DNA of 45,592 nucleotides. It comes from Bifidobacterium breve. GTDB lineage: Bacteria; Actinomycetota; Thermoleophilia; Solirubrobacterales; Solirubrobacteraceae. The DNA lies in assembly GCA_945901565.1 (NCBI GenBank), contig CAMDLG010000003.1, positions 1 to 45,592 on the forward strand, in the 5' to 3' direction. Made by a program: the position numbers and the translations under genes. Positions 36,380-45,284 of the stretch are shown here, piece by piece. Every line of letters starts with the position of its first letter. Within the stretch, counting starts at the first letter, position 1. The notes under the pieces are model-generated. The model did no database searches and was not told the origin of the DNA. It worked only from the letters and a program-made list of their open reading frames with translations.

Positions 36380-37806
36380 GCGGCTCTCCCGCGAAGCGCT
36401 TTGCGCGCCGCCGTCGCATCTTCAAACTCGATCCGTTCGCCGCCGGCCAGCTCCTGCCATCGCTCATGGCCGCGACCGGCGATTAGCAGCACGTCGTCCG
36501 GCTCGGCGGCCGCTATAGCGACGCTTATCGCTTCAGCCCGGTCAACCACGATCTCAACCGGTGGCCCGGCCTGATCGATCCCCTCCGCTATCTGATCAAT
36601 AATCTTCAGCGGGTCTTCGGAGCGCGGATTGTCGGAGGTCAAGAAGATTAAGTCGGCATCCGCAGAGGCAGCAGCGCCCATCAGCGGACGCCGCGTCGCG
36701 TCGCGGTCGCCGCCGGCGCCAAAGAGGACGATCACCCGCCCGGAGCTGATCTGGCGCGCCGTCTTCAAGACGTTTGCCAGTGCGTCTGGGGTGTGAGCGT
36801 AATCAACGATCACGGCAAACCCTTGGCCCTCATTGATCGGCTCGAAGCGCCCTGGGGCGAGCTCAGCACCAGCCAGCCCGGTCGCGATCGCCGCGTCATC
36901 GACGCCGAGTGAGCGCGCCGCGGCGACCGCCCCCAACGCGTTGAGGAGGTTGAACTGGCCGGGAAGCGGAACCGTCAGCTCCAGCCCATCGAGCGTGAAC
37001 CGGGTAGAACGCGCGTCAGAGCGGACAGACTTAGCCTGCAGCTGGGCGTCGTCGCTCTCCACACCGACCGTGATCGCTCCACTGATCTCATCAGCCAAGC
37101 GGCGACCATAAGCATCATCGATGTTGATGACTGCCTGAGCAGCGGTGTCACGAAAGAGCGACGCTTTTGCATCAAAATAATCTTCCATGTCCTCGTGGAA
37201 GTCGAGGTGCTCGTAACTCAGGTTGGTGAAGATCGCGACGTCCCAGTCGATCGCGTCGACGCGGTGCAACCTGATCGCATGCGAGGAAACCTCCATCGTG
37301 CAAGCGTCGTCACCGGCTGCAAGCATCGCCGCGAAACACCGCTGTAGGTCGATTGCCTCAGGCGTGGTCCTGAAAGACGGTTCGGGCCGGCGCCCGACTA
37401 TTTGTTTGACGCTGCCCAGCAAACCAGTCTGTTTGCCGCCTGCTTCGAGCAGCGCGCGGGTAAGAAAAGCCGAAGTGGTCTTCCCGTTCGTCCCCGTGAT
37501 CCCAACCATCTCCAGTGCAGCCGTCGGATTGCCGTTGAGTCTCGCTGCTGCGGGAGCCAGAGAGGCCCTCACGTCGTCGACGACGACCTCTGCAACGCCT
37601 AGATCCAAGCGGCGCTCCGTCAGCAGCGCGACGGCTCCCTGCTCAATTGCAGCGACCGCGAAATCGTGGCCGTCTGCTTCAAACCCAGGTACGCAGCAGA
37701 AGAGCGTCCCTGCAGTAACGGTCCGGCTGTCGAGCGCCATCGTCGTCACGTCGGGATCAGCCTGCCCCTCACCGAGGCCGTCAAAGAGCTCACGCAGCCG
37801 CATCAA
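36376..37806 (-). CDS. murE: UDP-MurNAc-tripeptide synthetase
   Basis: 476 aa; GITGTNGKTTSAFLTRALLE, EVSSHAIRLHRVDAIDWDVAIFTNLSYEHLDFH, VDYAHTPDALANVLKTAR, SDNPRSEDP. Confidence 0.97.
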   Translation of the reverse strand: MMRLRELFDGLGEGQADPDVTTMALDSRTVTAGTLFCCVPGFEADGHDFAVAAIEQGAVALLTERRLDLGVAEVVVDDVRASLAPAAARLNGNPTAALEMVGITGTNGKTTSAFLTRALLEAGGKQTGLLGSVKQIVGRRPEPSFRTTPEAIDLQRCFAAMLAAGDDACTMEVSSHAIRLHRVDAIDWDVAIFTNLSYEHLDFHEDMEDYFDAKASLFRDTAAQAVINIDDAYGRRLADEISGAITVGVESDDAQLQAKSVRSDARSTRFTLDGLELTVPLPGQFNLLNALGAVAAARSLGVDDAAIATGLAGAELAPGRFEPINEGQGFAVIVDYAHTPDALANVLKTARQISSGRVIVLFGAGGDRDATRRPLMGAAASADADLIFLTSDNPRSEDPLKIIDQIAEGIDQAGPPVEIVVDRAEAISVAIAAAEPDDVLLIAGRGHERWQELAGGERIEFEDATAARKALRGRAA

Positions 37807-37831
37807 GCCAGCCTAACGAGCCTTCCGGCTC

Positions 37832-39493
37832 CTACTTCGGCGAGATTCGCAGGTATGGCAAAGCGAAGGCGGCAATTTTGCCGAACGCTGGCGCGGCCAC
37901 CGAGCCGCCGTAGATGTCGCCTTGCGGCTCGTCGACAATCACGCTGACGAGCAGCTCTGGGTTTTCCGCGGGTGCCATCCCGACGAACGAAGCGACGTAC
38001 TGGCTCTCTGAATACTTACCGGTAGTCGGGTCGATCTTGTTTGACGTACCTGTCTTTCCGGCTAGCTGATAGCCGGGGATTGTGACCTCGCTGGCCGTAC
38101 CACCGGCCTCGAATACTCCCGTCAGCATGCGCCTCACGGAGGCCGCTGTTTCGGCGCTGATAACCCGCGTTGAGCCACCGCTGGTGGTCGGCTTTCCGTC
38201 GACGCTGTTGACCACGTGGGGTTTCGTCAACAAGCCCCCGTTGGCGATCGCGCCGTACGCGCCCATCATCTGCATCGGCGTCACAAGCTCGCCCTGGCCC
38301 ATCGGCATGTTGCCCATCGACGCGCCGGAGTAGTCCGCAAGTGGCGTGATCAGTCCGCGCTCTTCGCCTGGAAGGTCGACCCCTGTGCGCTGTCCAAAGC
38401 CGAACCGGTCGACCCACTGACTAAAGCTTTTAGCGCCAAGCCGCTGACCGATCGTGATCGCGCCAACGTTGCTCGACTGGGCGAGGATGCCAGCCGTGTC
38501 GAGAGTGATCCAACCTCGATCATGCGACTCATTGATCACGCGGTCGGCTATCTGGATTGTTGGAGCGAGGTTGAATGAAGTAGTCGGCGTGACCTTCTTG
38601 TCCTCGAGCGCTGCGGCGACGGTGAAGGCCTTAAAAGTTGATCCAGGCTCGTAGGTCATTCCTACAGCCCTGTTCTGGATCGCTGCGGCCGGCGCGCTCC
38701 CCGGCTTGTTGGCGTCAACCTTCGGCCAGTTTGCCATCGCTAGGACGGCGCCGGTCTTCGGGTTTGTGACGATCGCCGTCGCTCCCTTCGGGTTGTACTC
38801 GTCGCCTACTCCTTGCAAGACATCTTCGGTGCGCTGCTGGATCTCAGCGTCGATCGTCAAGGCCATCGCTCCGCCCGCAATCGCCTTCTTCGTATCGCGC
38901 GTTTCGATTGCCTGTCGGCTGCCGTCCATCACGCGACGCTGCACGCCATCGCGGCCACGAAGGGCCTTGTCATGCGCGTACTCCAACCCGAACAGCCCAT
39001 TGCCGTCAACGCCAACGGCGCCGAGCACTTGGGCCGCGAGCACGCCACGCGGGTATGTCCGCAGCGCTCCGGGGGCGAAATCCAGCCCGTCAATCTTCAT
39101 CGCGCGGAGGCGATCGGTGGCCTGCGCTGGCACGCGTCGGGCTAGATAGACGAACCCTGTGTCGCGCCGTGCGAGCTCACCGACGAGCTTGTCGGCTGGA
39201 ACATTCAACAGCGGGGCGATCCGGTTAGCAACGGCTACTGGATCCTTGATCAGATACGGCGTCGCCGAAACGTCATCAGCGGGGACAGAACTGGCGAGCG
39301 GCACGCCCTTACGGTCTGTGATCGTGCCGCGCAGCGCTGGCAGTTTGGTCACCGCGACCTGTTGACTGGTGGCGTAGTTAGAAAGTCCCGATCCCTTGAC
39401 TAGCCCGAGGTAGCAAACTCGGAGTCCGGCGAGCGTCAAACAGAGCAGGAAGGCTGCGAAGAGAATCCCGATGCGCCGTTCGACGAGTGGCAC
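37832..39493 (-). CDS. ftsI: penicillin-binding protein 2/3 family septal transpeptidase
   Basis: 553 aa; GSTFKAFTVA (SxxK), SSNVGAI (SxN), LAGKTGTSNKI (KTG); N-terminal TM; no PASTA domain seen. Confidence 0.95.
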   Translation of the reverse strand: MPLVERRIGILFAAFLLCLTLAGLRVCYLGLVKGSGLSNYATSQQVAVTKLPALRGTITDRKGVPLASSVPADDVSATPYLIKDPVAVANRIAPLLNVPADKLVGELARRDTGFVYLARRVPAQATDRLRAMKIDGLDFAPGALRTYPRGVLAAQVLGAVGVDGNGLFGLEYAHDKALRGRDGVQRRVMDGSRQAIETRDTKKAIAGGAMALTIDAEIQQRTEDVLQGVGDEYNPKGATAIVTNPKTGAVLAMANWPKVDANKPGSAPAAAIQNRAVGMTYEPGSTFKAFTVAAALEDKKVTPTTSFNLAPTIQIADRVINESHDRGWITLDTAGILAQSSNVGAITIGQRLGAKSFSQWVDRFGFGQRTGVDLPGEERGLITPLADYSGASMGNMPMGQGELVTPMQMMGAYGAIANGGLLTKPHVVNSVDGKPTTSGGSTRVISAETAASVRRMLTGVFEAGGTASEVTIPGYQLAGKTGTSNKIDPTTGKYSESQYVASFVGMAPAENPELLVSVIVDEPQGDIYGGSVAAPAFGKIAAFALPYLRISPK

Positions 39494-39495
39494 TG

Positions 39496-40185
39496 TTAGC
39501 CGCCCGCCCCCGCTACGAGACCACCAGAGCCGGCGTCGGCAGCTGGTTCTGGGGCCTGAGTTTGATCGTTGCCAGGAGCCTGCTGCGGTGAGCCACCTGC
39601 GTCCTGCGTTCCTTGGTCAGGCTGCGTTGAAGACTGGTCCGTCGTGTTCTGATCTGTGGCGCCGGCGGACTGGTCGGTCTGGGCGAGTGTTTGGTCACCG
39701 CTGGCCGCTGGATCAAGAATCGCGTTTTGCAGCGATTCGGCAGACGCAGCGTTCACCGAGCAGGCCCTCTTCTCTCCAGCTGTTAGATAACAGACGGCGT
39801 CGGGCGCCGGCATCACCAGGCCCAAGCTGTCTGCAGCGCCGGTTACGCGCTGTGCAGCGTCCAGACGTGCAAGCATCGCTCGCTGCTCGGCGTTCTGACG
39901 CGTCAGTAGCTGAGAGCGCTCGGCGTTGGCACTAATCTCGGTATTTAACTTGAGCAGCGTTACTTGGACGAAGACGAGACCAATCAGCGCGGCCGCCAAG
40001 ACGCCAATCAGGCGGCGACCAACGAAGGCCCGTGCGATGACGCCGCCGGATGCGACCCCTACGCGGCCGATGCTGCTGCGTGAAGGGCGTGGCAGCGATG
40101 GCCGAGGCAGTGAACGACGACGCTCACGGGTGGGCCGAGTTACGCGGCCGACCGTTGCTGAAGCAGCTGTTGGCGGAGGAGTCAC
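39496..40185 (-). CDS. FtsL-like septal protein: basic N-term, one TM, short coiled coil, Cys pair, low-complexity exported tail
   Basis: 229 aa between rsmH and ftsI; LIGVLAAALIGLVFVQVTLLKLNTEISANAERSQLLTRQNAEQRAMLARLDA; tail SAGATDQNTTDQSSTQPDQGTQDAGGSPQQAPGNDQ. Confidence 0.75.
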   Translation of the reverse strand: MTPPPTAASATVGRVTRPTRERRRSLPRPSLPRPSRSSIGRVGVASGGVIARAFVGRRLIGVLAAALIGLVFVQVTLLKLNTEISANAERSQLLTRQNAEQRAMLARLDAAQRVTGAADSLGLVMPAPDAVCYLTAGEKRACSVNAASAESLQNAILDPAASGDQTLAQTDQSAGATDQNTTDQSSTQPDQGTQDAGGSPQQAPGNDQTQAPEPAADAGSGGLVAGAGG

Positions 40186-41138
40186 GACGTTGCTCCAGCA
40201 ATTTTCAGTGCGGCGCGCATCCGGGCGGAACGAGCGCGCGGGTTGTCGTCGGTCTCAGCCTCGGTCGGCGTGATGCCCCCACGGGTCAGCAGTTTGGCCT
40301 CTGAGACATGCCCGCAGCGGCAGATCGGTAGTCCAGGCGGGCAAACACATTCGCGGGCCAACCCTGCGAGGAACTGTTTCACACGACGATCTTCGAGCGA
40401 TTGGAATGAAATCCCTGCAAAACGGCCATTTTCACGCAGCAGCTCCCAGGCCAATGGCAGCGCCAAGTCGATCTGCTCAAGCTCATCGTTGACGGCGATT
40501 CGTAGTGCTTGGAAGACGCGCTTGGCGGGATGGCCTGCTCCAAAGCGGGCCGGAGTCGGAATTGCTGCCGTGACGATGTCGACGAGTTCGGTTGTCGTTT
40601 CGATTGGCTGGCGTTCACGCTCGCGCACGATCGCGCGTGAGATTCGGTCGCTGTAGCGCTCCTCGCCGTATTCACGGAAGGTCCGCGCTAGACGGCGCTC
40701 GTCCCACTCGGCGACGATCTCGGCAGCAGTTACGCCAACGCTCGGGTCCATCCGCATGTCGAGCGGTGCCTCGGCCGAATAGGAGAAGCCGCGCTCTGGC
40801 GTGTCGATCTGCATGGAGGAGACGCCAAGGTCAAACCAAACCATGTCGACGGGAACCTGCTCGGCAGCGAGCTGTGCCAGCGCATCAGCAAATGAAGCTT
40901 CGATGAAGCGTGAGCGGCAGGGCAGCTCCGCTTCGATCTCGTCGTAGCGGCGGCGCGCCTCGGAATCACGGTCGATTGCACTTAGGAGGCCGTCCGGGCC
41001 GATCTTCTCGGCGATTCGCTTACTGTGGCCGCCCGCGCCAAAGGTCGCGTCAACGGCAACTTCACCGCTGCGCGGATCTAGGACCTGGGCCAGCTCATCG
41101 GCCAACACGGGTACGTGATCGGTGCGCATCAGCAGCAT
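40182..41138 (-). CDS. rsmH: 16S rRNA (cytosine1402-N4)-methyltransferase
   Basis: MRTDHVPVLADELAQVL, VDATFGAGGHSKRI, DLGVSSMQIDTPERGFSY; start ATG 41138 (or 41129), not 41234. Confidence 0.97.
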   Translation of the reverse strand: MLLMRTDHVPVLADELAQVLDPRSGEVAVDATFGAGGHSKRIAEKIGPDGLLSAIDRDSEARRRYDEIEAELPCRSRFIEASFADALAQLAAEQVPVDMVWFDLGVSSMQIDTPERGFSYSAEAPLDMRMDPSVGVTAAEIVAEWDERRLARTFREYGEERYSDRISRAIVRERERQPIETTTELVDIVTAAIPTPARFGAGHPAKRVFQALRIAVNDELEQIDLALPLAWELLRENGRFAGISFQSLEDRRVKQFLAGLARECVCPPGLPICRCGHVSEAKLLTRGGITPTEAETDDNPRARSARMRAALKIAGATS

Positions 41139-41139
41139 C

Positions 41140-41574
41140 TCAGTTGGCCTGGCCAAGGGTCGCGGTGATGTCGAGCACCTCTGCTGCCAGCTTGTCGTTC
41201 TCTGCGGCCCAGGCAGCGCGGTCCCAAACCTCAAGGCACGGGCCGGCTCCTGTAACGACTACCTCTTTGCCGAGCGAGCCATGCTCGAGCAGAAATGGCG
41301 GCACCATGATGCGGCCCGCAGAGTCGAGCTCGGTTTCAACGGCGTTGGCTGAGAAGTAGCGCTGCAGGTCGCGGGCTTGAGGCGAAAGCGGGTTTAGATC
41401 GCCTAGCGCGGAAGCGACGAATGCTTCGTACTCGTCCGGGGTCCAAACTGAGACGCAGCGCTCGACGCCCTTCGCGACGACAACCCCGTCGCTAAGCGAA
41501 GCGCGGAATTTGACCGGCACGGTTAGCCGGTTCTTCGCATCGAATGTGTGGTCGAAAGTTCCTCTGAATGCCAT
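41140..41574 (-). CDS. mraZ: transcriptional regulator MraZ
   Basis: 144 aa; FRGTFDHTFDAKNRLTVPVKFRASLSDGVVVAKG, two AbrB-like repeats (ELDSAGRIMVPPFLLEH). Confidence 0.97.
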   Translation of the reverse strand: MAFRGTFDHTFDAKNRLTVPVKFRASLSDGVVVAKGVERCVSVWTPDEYEAFVASALGDLNPLSPQARDLQRYFSANAVETELDSAGRIMVPPFLLEHGSLGKEVVVTGAGPCLEVWDRAAWAAENDKLAAEVLDITATLGQAN

Positions 41575-41581
41575 TTGGGAC

Positions 41582-41600
41582 CTCGCCTGTCGCCGGCGAG
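41582..41600 (-). promoter_or_regulatory. hairpin CTCGCC-GGCGACA-GGCGAG overlapping the mraZ Shine-Dalgarno
   Basis: perfect 6-bp stem, 7-nt loop; 3' arm covers 3 nt of GAGG (41581-41584), which sits 6 nt from the ATG. Confidence 0.6.
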
Positions 41601-41619
41601 TGAAGTAGTTGCGGGCCGA

Positions 41620-41648
41620 GGTGGAGGAGTGGGAGGAACCCCTCCACC
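41620..41648 (-). promoter_or_regulatory. second inverted repeat in mraZ leader (GGTGGAGG / CCTCCACC)
   Basis: perfect 8-bp arms at 41620-41627 and 41641-41648. Confidence 0.6.
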
Positions 41649-41664
41649 CCGGTCTGCGCTTCGC

Positions 41665-41692
41665 ATACTACCCACTTCATCCCACATTGCAA
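41665..41692 (-). promoter_or_regulatory. candidate mraZ/dcw promoter: -35 TTGCAA (41687-41692), 16-nt spacer, -10 TAGTAT (41665-41670), with MraZ-type GTGGGA/GTGGGT boxes in the spacer
   Basis: minus-strand reading TTGCAATGTGGGATGAAGTGGGTAGTATG; boxes repeat with 10-nt period; A-tract GGGAAAAAATG upstream. Confidence 0.65.
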
Positions 41693-41795
41693 CCCCTGTC
41701 TAACATTTTTTCCCACGAAGCCATTCCAGCGCTCCCCGGGGCAACACCCCGAAATCTCCGTTTAGACTGTTTTTACGGCTTCTCAGGGGTGCATG

Positions 41796-42644
41796 TCAGC
41801 CGCCAGAAAGGCCCGCAATCATTCCTGCGGCGATGCAAAGAATTGCTGCAGGAACCAGCAGAAGCGCGACAATTAGCTGGATCTTGGGCGCTGCGCCTTG
41901 TGCCCGTTCAGTGATCCGCCGCTGGTTATCTAAGCGCACACCGGCGGCCAAGGAAGCCAGCGCAGGCTCCAACCGCGCACCGTTCCGGTCGGCTCTACGA
42001 ATCGCAGCGGCTAACGATGCAACCTCTGGCAGCGCGCAGCGGCGAACAAGATGATCGAGCGCGGCCGCCCTCGACTGGCCCAAAGCCACGCGCGCGTCCA
42101 GCTTCGTAATCTCAAGGGCGAGTGGACCACTTGCGTTGGCGCTGGCAGCCGCGAGAGCTCTCCCCATCGGCAAGCCAGCGCGAACTGCGAGCAGGATTCG
42201 ATCTGCGATCGCCGGTAGCTCGTCCTGTAGTTGCTCGCGGCGCACCCTCGCCCTGCGACGCAGCACTAGGTCGGGCAGCAAGAAACCGCCTACGGGCGCG
42301 GCAGTCACCAGCAGCAGCCAGAACCGTGAGGGAATCAGCAGAACACAGCCGAGCGCTGCGAGCAGAAAGCTGACCGCTAAGAAGCTCTTGACCGCCATCA
42401 CCTGACGCGCATCGAAACCACCTGGAGAACCGGCCGCGTCAATCAGCGCAGCCAAGTCACCCGGAGCGGCAGGTGCGCTGATGCGGCCGGCAAACGATCC
42501 CAAGCCGCTGCGCCACGAAGCCCGAGGATCTTCGCCGGAGCGACGCGCAGAGCCGCGAGCCTTGCCGATTGACAACAGCTGCGCCGCCGCGAGGAACCCG
42601 CTGGCGCTGGCTAGCGCCGCCGCGAGCGGCGCGCCCGTAGTCAC
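41796..42644 (-). CDS. tadC: TadC-like type II/IV secretion F-domain membrane protein
   Basis: 282 aa; LQDELPAIADRILLAVRAGLPMGRALAAAS..., LALEITKLDARVALGQSRAAALDHLVRRCALPEV, C-terminal TM helices; directly after TadB. Confidence 0.85.
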   Translation of the reverse strand: MTTGAPLAAALASASGFLAAAQLLSIGKARGSARRSGEDPRASWRSGLGSFAGRISAPAAPGDLAALIDAAGSPGGFDARQVMAVKSFLAVSFLLAALGCVLLIPSRFWLLLVTAAPVGGFLLPDLVLRRRARVRREQLQDELPAIADRILLAVRAGLPMGRALAAASANASGPLALEITKLDARVALGQSRAAALDHLVRRCALPEVASLAAAIRRADRNGARLEPALASLAAGVRLDNQRRITERAQGAAPKIQLIVALLLVPAAILCIAAGMIAGLSGG

Positions 42645-43495
42645 CGCTTCACGCGGGCCACACGACGAACTGCGAATAAGGCGACGAGCTGCATCACTGC
42701 CGCCGCAGCTACCAAAGTGCGTGGCAGAGCTGACTCCAAGATGACCGCAACAGCATCGGGAGCCGCCAGCGCAAAGATCGCGGCGCCGATCAACGGCAGG
42801 GCGATCACGATTCGTGCTGTCAGGCGTGCCTGCGCGCTCGCTGCGCGGGCGTCGCGGCGGGCGCGTGCAGTGCCATCAAGCTGCGCCGCGAGCTGGCGCA
42901 ACAGATCGGCAAGATTGCCGCCGGAGCGGCGCTGCAGTCGAATTGCCGTGACGATCGATTCCCATGGCCCGGGACCGGCGCGCAGCCGCAGCGATTCGAG
43001 TGCGAGATCTGGATTGACACCGAGCGCAATAGAGAGAGCGACTTCGCGGAGCGCAGCTCGTGTCGGGGCGGCAACCGCAGCATCGCTAGCGGCGCCCTCT
43101 ATCGCGACGCTGATTGAGTTTCCGCCGGCCATCAAGTCGGCGATCGCGCGCGCCGCCGCTGCCGCATCGCCTGCCAACCGCGCTCGCCATCGACGTTGAC
43201 GTAAACGAATCAGTGCAGTGGCAGCGAGCGGACCACAGGCCGCCAGCATCAGAGCCGCCGGCAGCCCGAGCAGCGACCAAGCGAGCACGACCGTCACAGC
43301 GATTGTCAGCAGCGTCAGACGGATCTGATCGGTCCGCTGGGCTACGCGGCCGTCAAGCCCTGCGGCGCGAGCCGGAGCCAACAGACTGGCCACGGCGTGG
43401 AGAACCTTGACGCGACCGAGCGCCGCTAATGCTTCCGATCCAAGCAGCGTCGCTAGCCCACCAGCCAACGCCGCCATTACGACCGAGCTACTCAC
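42641..43495 (-). CDS. tadB: TadB-like type II/IV secretion F-domain membrane protein
   Basis: 284 aa; RAIADLMAGGNSISVAIEGAASDAAVAAPTRAALREVALSIALGVNPDLALESLRLRAGPGPWESIVTAIRLQRRSGGNLADLLRQLAAQL. Confidence 0.85.
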   Translation of the reverse strand: MSSSVVMAALAGGLATLLGSEALAALGRVKVLHAVASLLAPARAAGLDGRVAQRTDQIRLTLLTIAVTVVLAWSLLGLPAALMLAACGPLAATALIRLRQRRWRARLAGDAAAAARAIADLMAGGNSISVAIEGAASDAAVAAPTRAALREVALSIALGVNPDLALESLRLRAGPGPWESIVTAIRLQRRSGGNLADLLRQLAAQLDGTARARRDARAASAQARLTARIVIALPLIGAAIFALAAPDAVAVILESALPRTLVAAAAVMQLVALFAVRRVARVKR

Positions 43496-44631
43496 CTCTC
43501 TTCCGCGGTATCGCTATAAAGCGGCTCGCAGACAGTCACACCGTCCACTTCGCTCACTTCGTCGACCCGCGTAACACGACGTTGCCCTCCGTTGCTTCGT
43601 ACCTGGTGGACGACGAGGTCGATCGCAGCCGCTACTTGGGCGCGGATCGCGCGATGCGGTAGCCCGACATCGGCCATCAGCGCCAGCGTCTCGAGCCGCC
43701 TCAATGCCTCGGTCGGTGATCCAGCGTGGATCGTCGTCAGCGACCCATCGTGGCCGGTCGAGAGTGCGCTGAGCATGTCGAGTGCCTCGGCGCCGCGAAC
43801 CTCTCCGACTATCAGCCTGTCTGGGCGCATCCGCAGTGCGTTGCGCACGAGCATTCGAATCGTCACCTCACCGCGACCCTCGATGCTTGCCGGCCTTGTC
43901 TCTAATCGAACTAGATGACTCTGAGCCAATCGGAGTTCAGCCGTGTCCTCAATCGTTATCACGCGCTCGTGATCACCGAACAGCCCAGCAATCGCTGCAA
44001 GCGTGGTCGTCTTGCCGGAGCCGGTGCCACCGCTGATCAAGATGTTGCGACGTTCTGTAACCGCCTTTGCCAGCAGCTCAGTTAGCTGCGGCGACCATGA
44101 ACCAAGCTCAACTAACTGCTCAGCCGTGAATCCACGTGGCCGGAAGCGACGGATCGTCAGCGTAGGCCCGTCGACCGCCAGCGGCGGCAATACAACGTTG
44201 ATCCGCGAGCCGTCGGGCAACCGCGCATCGCAAAGCGGCTCTGCCTCATCGACGCGCCTTCCAGCCGGGGCCAGCATGCGCTCGATAGTTAGGCGGAGAT
44301 CCTCCTCGGACGCAAATTTCAACTCTGTCATCGATAAGCGTCCGCGCCGTTCAACCCAGACCGGTCGAGTGCCGCTAACGAGGATCTCATCGACCTCTGG
44401 GTCACCCAGTAATGGCTGCAACGGTCCTGCACCCATCGCGCGTTGCATGATCCGTTCCGCAATCAGACTGCGGGATTTCATGCTGAGGACCCCCGCACGG
44501 CGATCAACTAGTAGCTCGACGCTCTCGCTCAGCGCTCCCTCGAGCGGTCGCCCCAAGGCCTGCTCGAGCAGCTCTGAGTGGATCTCAGCGGCAATCCGCT
44601 CAATCGCTGCCTGGTCGATCGCGTTGCTCAC
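43492..44631 (-). CDS. tadA: TadA/CpaF-type secretion ATPase
   Basis: 379 aa; [82 protein letters not shown]. Confidence 0.95.
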   Translation of the reverse strand: MSNAIDQAAIERIAAEIHSELLEQALGRPLEGALSESVELLVDRRAGVLSMKSRSLIAERIMQRAMGAGPLQPLLGDPEVDEILVSGTRPVWVERRGRLSMTELKFASEEDLRLTIERMLAPAGRRVDEAEPLCDARLPDGSRINVVLPPLAVDGPTLTIRRFRPRGFTAEQLVELGSWSPQLTELLAKAVTERRNILISGGTGSGKTTTLAAIAGLFGDHERVITIEDTAELRLAQSHLVRLETRPASIEGRGEVTIRMLVRNALRMRPDRLIVGEVRGAEALDMLSALSTGHDGSLTTIHAGSPTEALRRLETLALMADVGLPHRAIRAQVAAAIDLVVHQVRSNGGQRRVTRVDEVSEVDGVTVCEPLYSDTAEER

Positions 44632-45284
44632 CGATTGGCCTCTGGTGGCCGCGGCAGCGCACGTATTTCGCGCGCCGAATTCTGAGCCTCTGCAAGCAAG
44701 ACGGCCTGGCGCAATGTCACGCGGATCGCGACTGAAACGCGTGGAAGGCCAGCACTCGCGCCATCAGCGACGGCCGCCGCGGGCGCCGATTCGATCACTT
44801 CAGCGTCACGCAGCCCGACGCTGGTTGTCGCTGCGCCGGCATCGTTGTCGCGCGTAATCAGCAGATCTACACGGGCTCCGGCCGTTAGCTCCCCTGCCGC
44901 ACCGACGACGATTAGCCTGACTATCCGCTGATTGCTGCTCGCATCAACCAGTGCTCCGGACGCGCCGACGCGGTCGCCCTGAAGAAGATCCGGCTGCAGA
45001 TCGCTGCCGGCCGCAATCGACACTGCGGCGCGGGCGCCGATCACCTGCTCAGCGTCACCAAACGAAAGTCGCGGTGCGAACGAGGCCGGAAGGTTACGGA
45101 TCGCCAGCTTCGATGCGTCGATGCGAGTGCCGCGTGCAATCGGTTCGCTGGCGACGACAACCGGCACCGAGCGGCCGACACGCCGCTCTATCTCAGCTTC
45201 GCGGCTGGCTACCTCGGAGGCAGCCAACGCGGCAAATACCACCGCTAGCCCAGCAAGCAAGATCGCACGGCGGCCACGGTTCAC
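44628..45284 (-). CDS. cpaB: CpaB/RcpC-like SAF-domain protein
   Basis: 218 aa; N-terminal TM, SVPVVVASEPIARGTRIDASKLAIRNLPASFAPRLSFGDAEQVIGARAAVSIAAGSDL; adjacent to TadA. Confidence 0.85.
   Translation of the reverse strand: MNRGRRAILLAGLAVVFAALAASEVASREAEIERRVGRSVPVVVASEPIARGTRIDASKLAIRNLPASFAPRLSFGDAEQVIGARAAVSIAAGSDLQPDLLQGDRVGASGALVDASSNQRIVRLIVVGAAGELTAGARVDLLITRDNDAGAATTSVGLRDAEVIESAPAAAVADGASAGLPRVSVAIRVTLRQAVLLAEAQNSAREIRALPRPPEANR

Noticed and set aside
37223-37816. 197-aa plus-strand ORF
   Set aside because: Antisense to murE; composition artefact.
41737-41751. CGGGG-CAACA-CCCCG hairpin between tadC and mraZ as a terminator
   Set aside because: Short stem and no U-run on the minus-strand 3' side; may be incidental.
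44003-44857. 284-aa plus-strand ORF
   Set aside because: Antisense to tadA/cpaB, low-complexity S/R/P composition, no recognisable domain.
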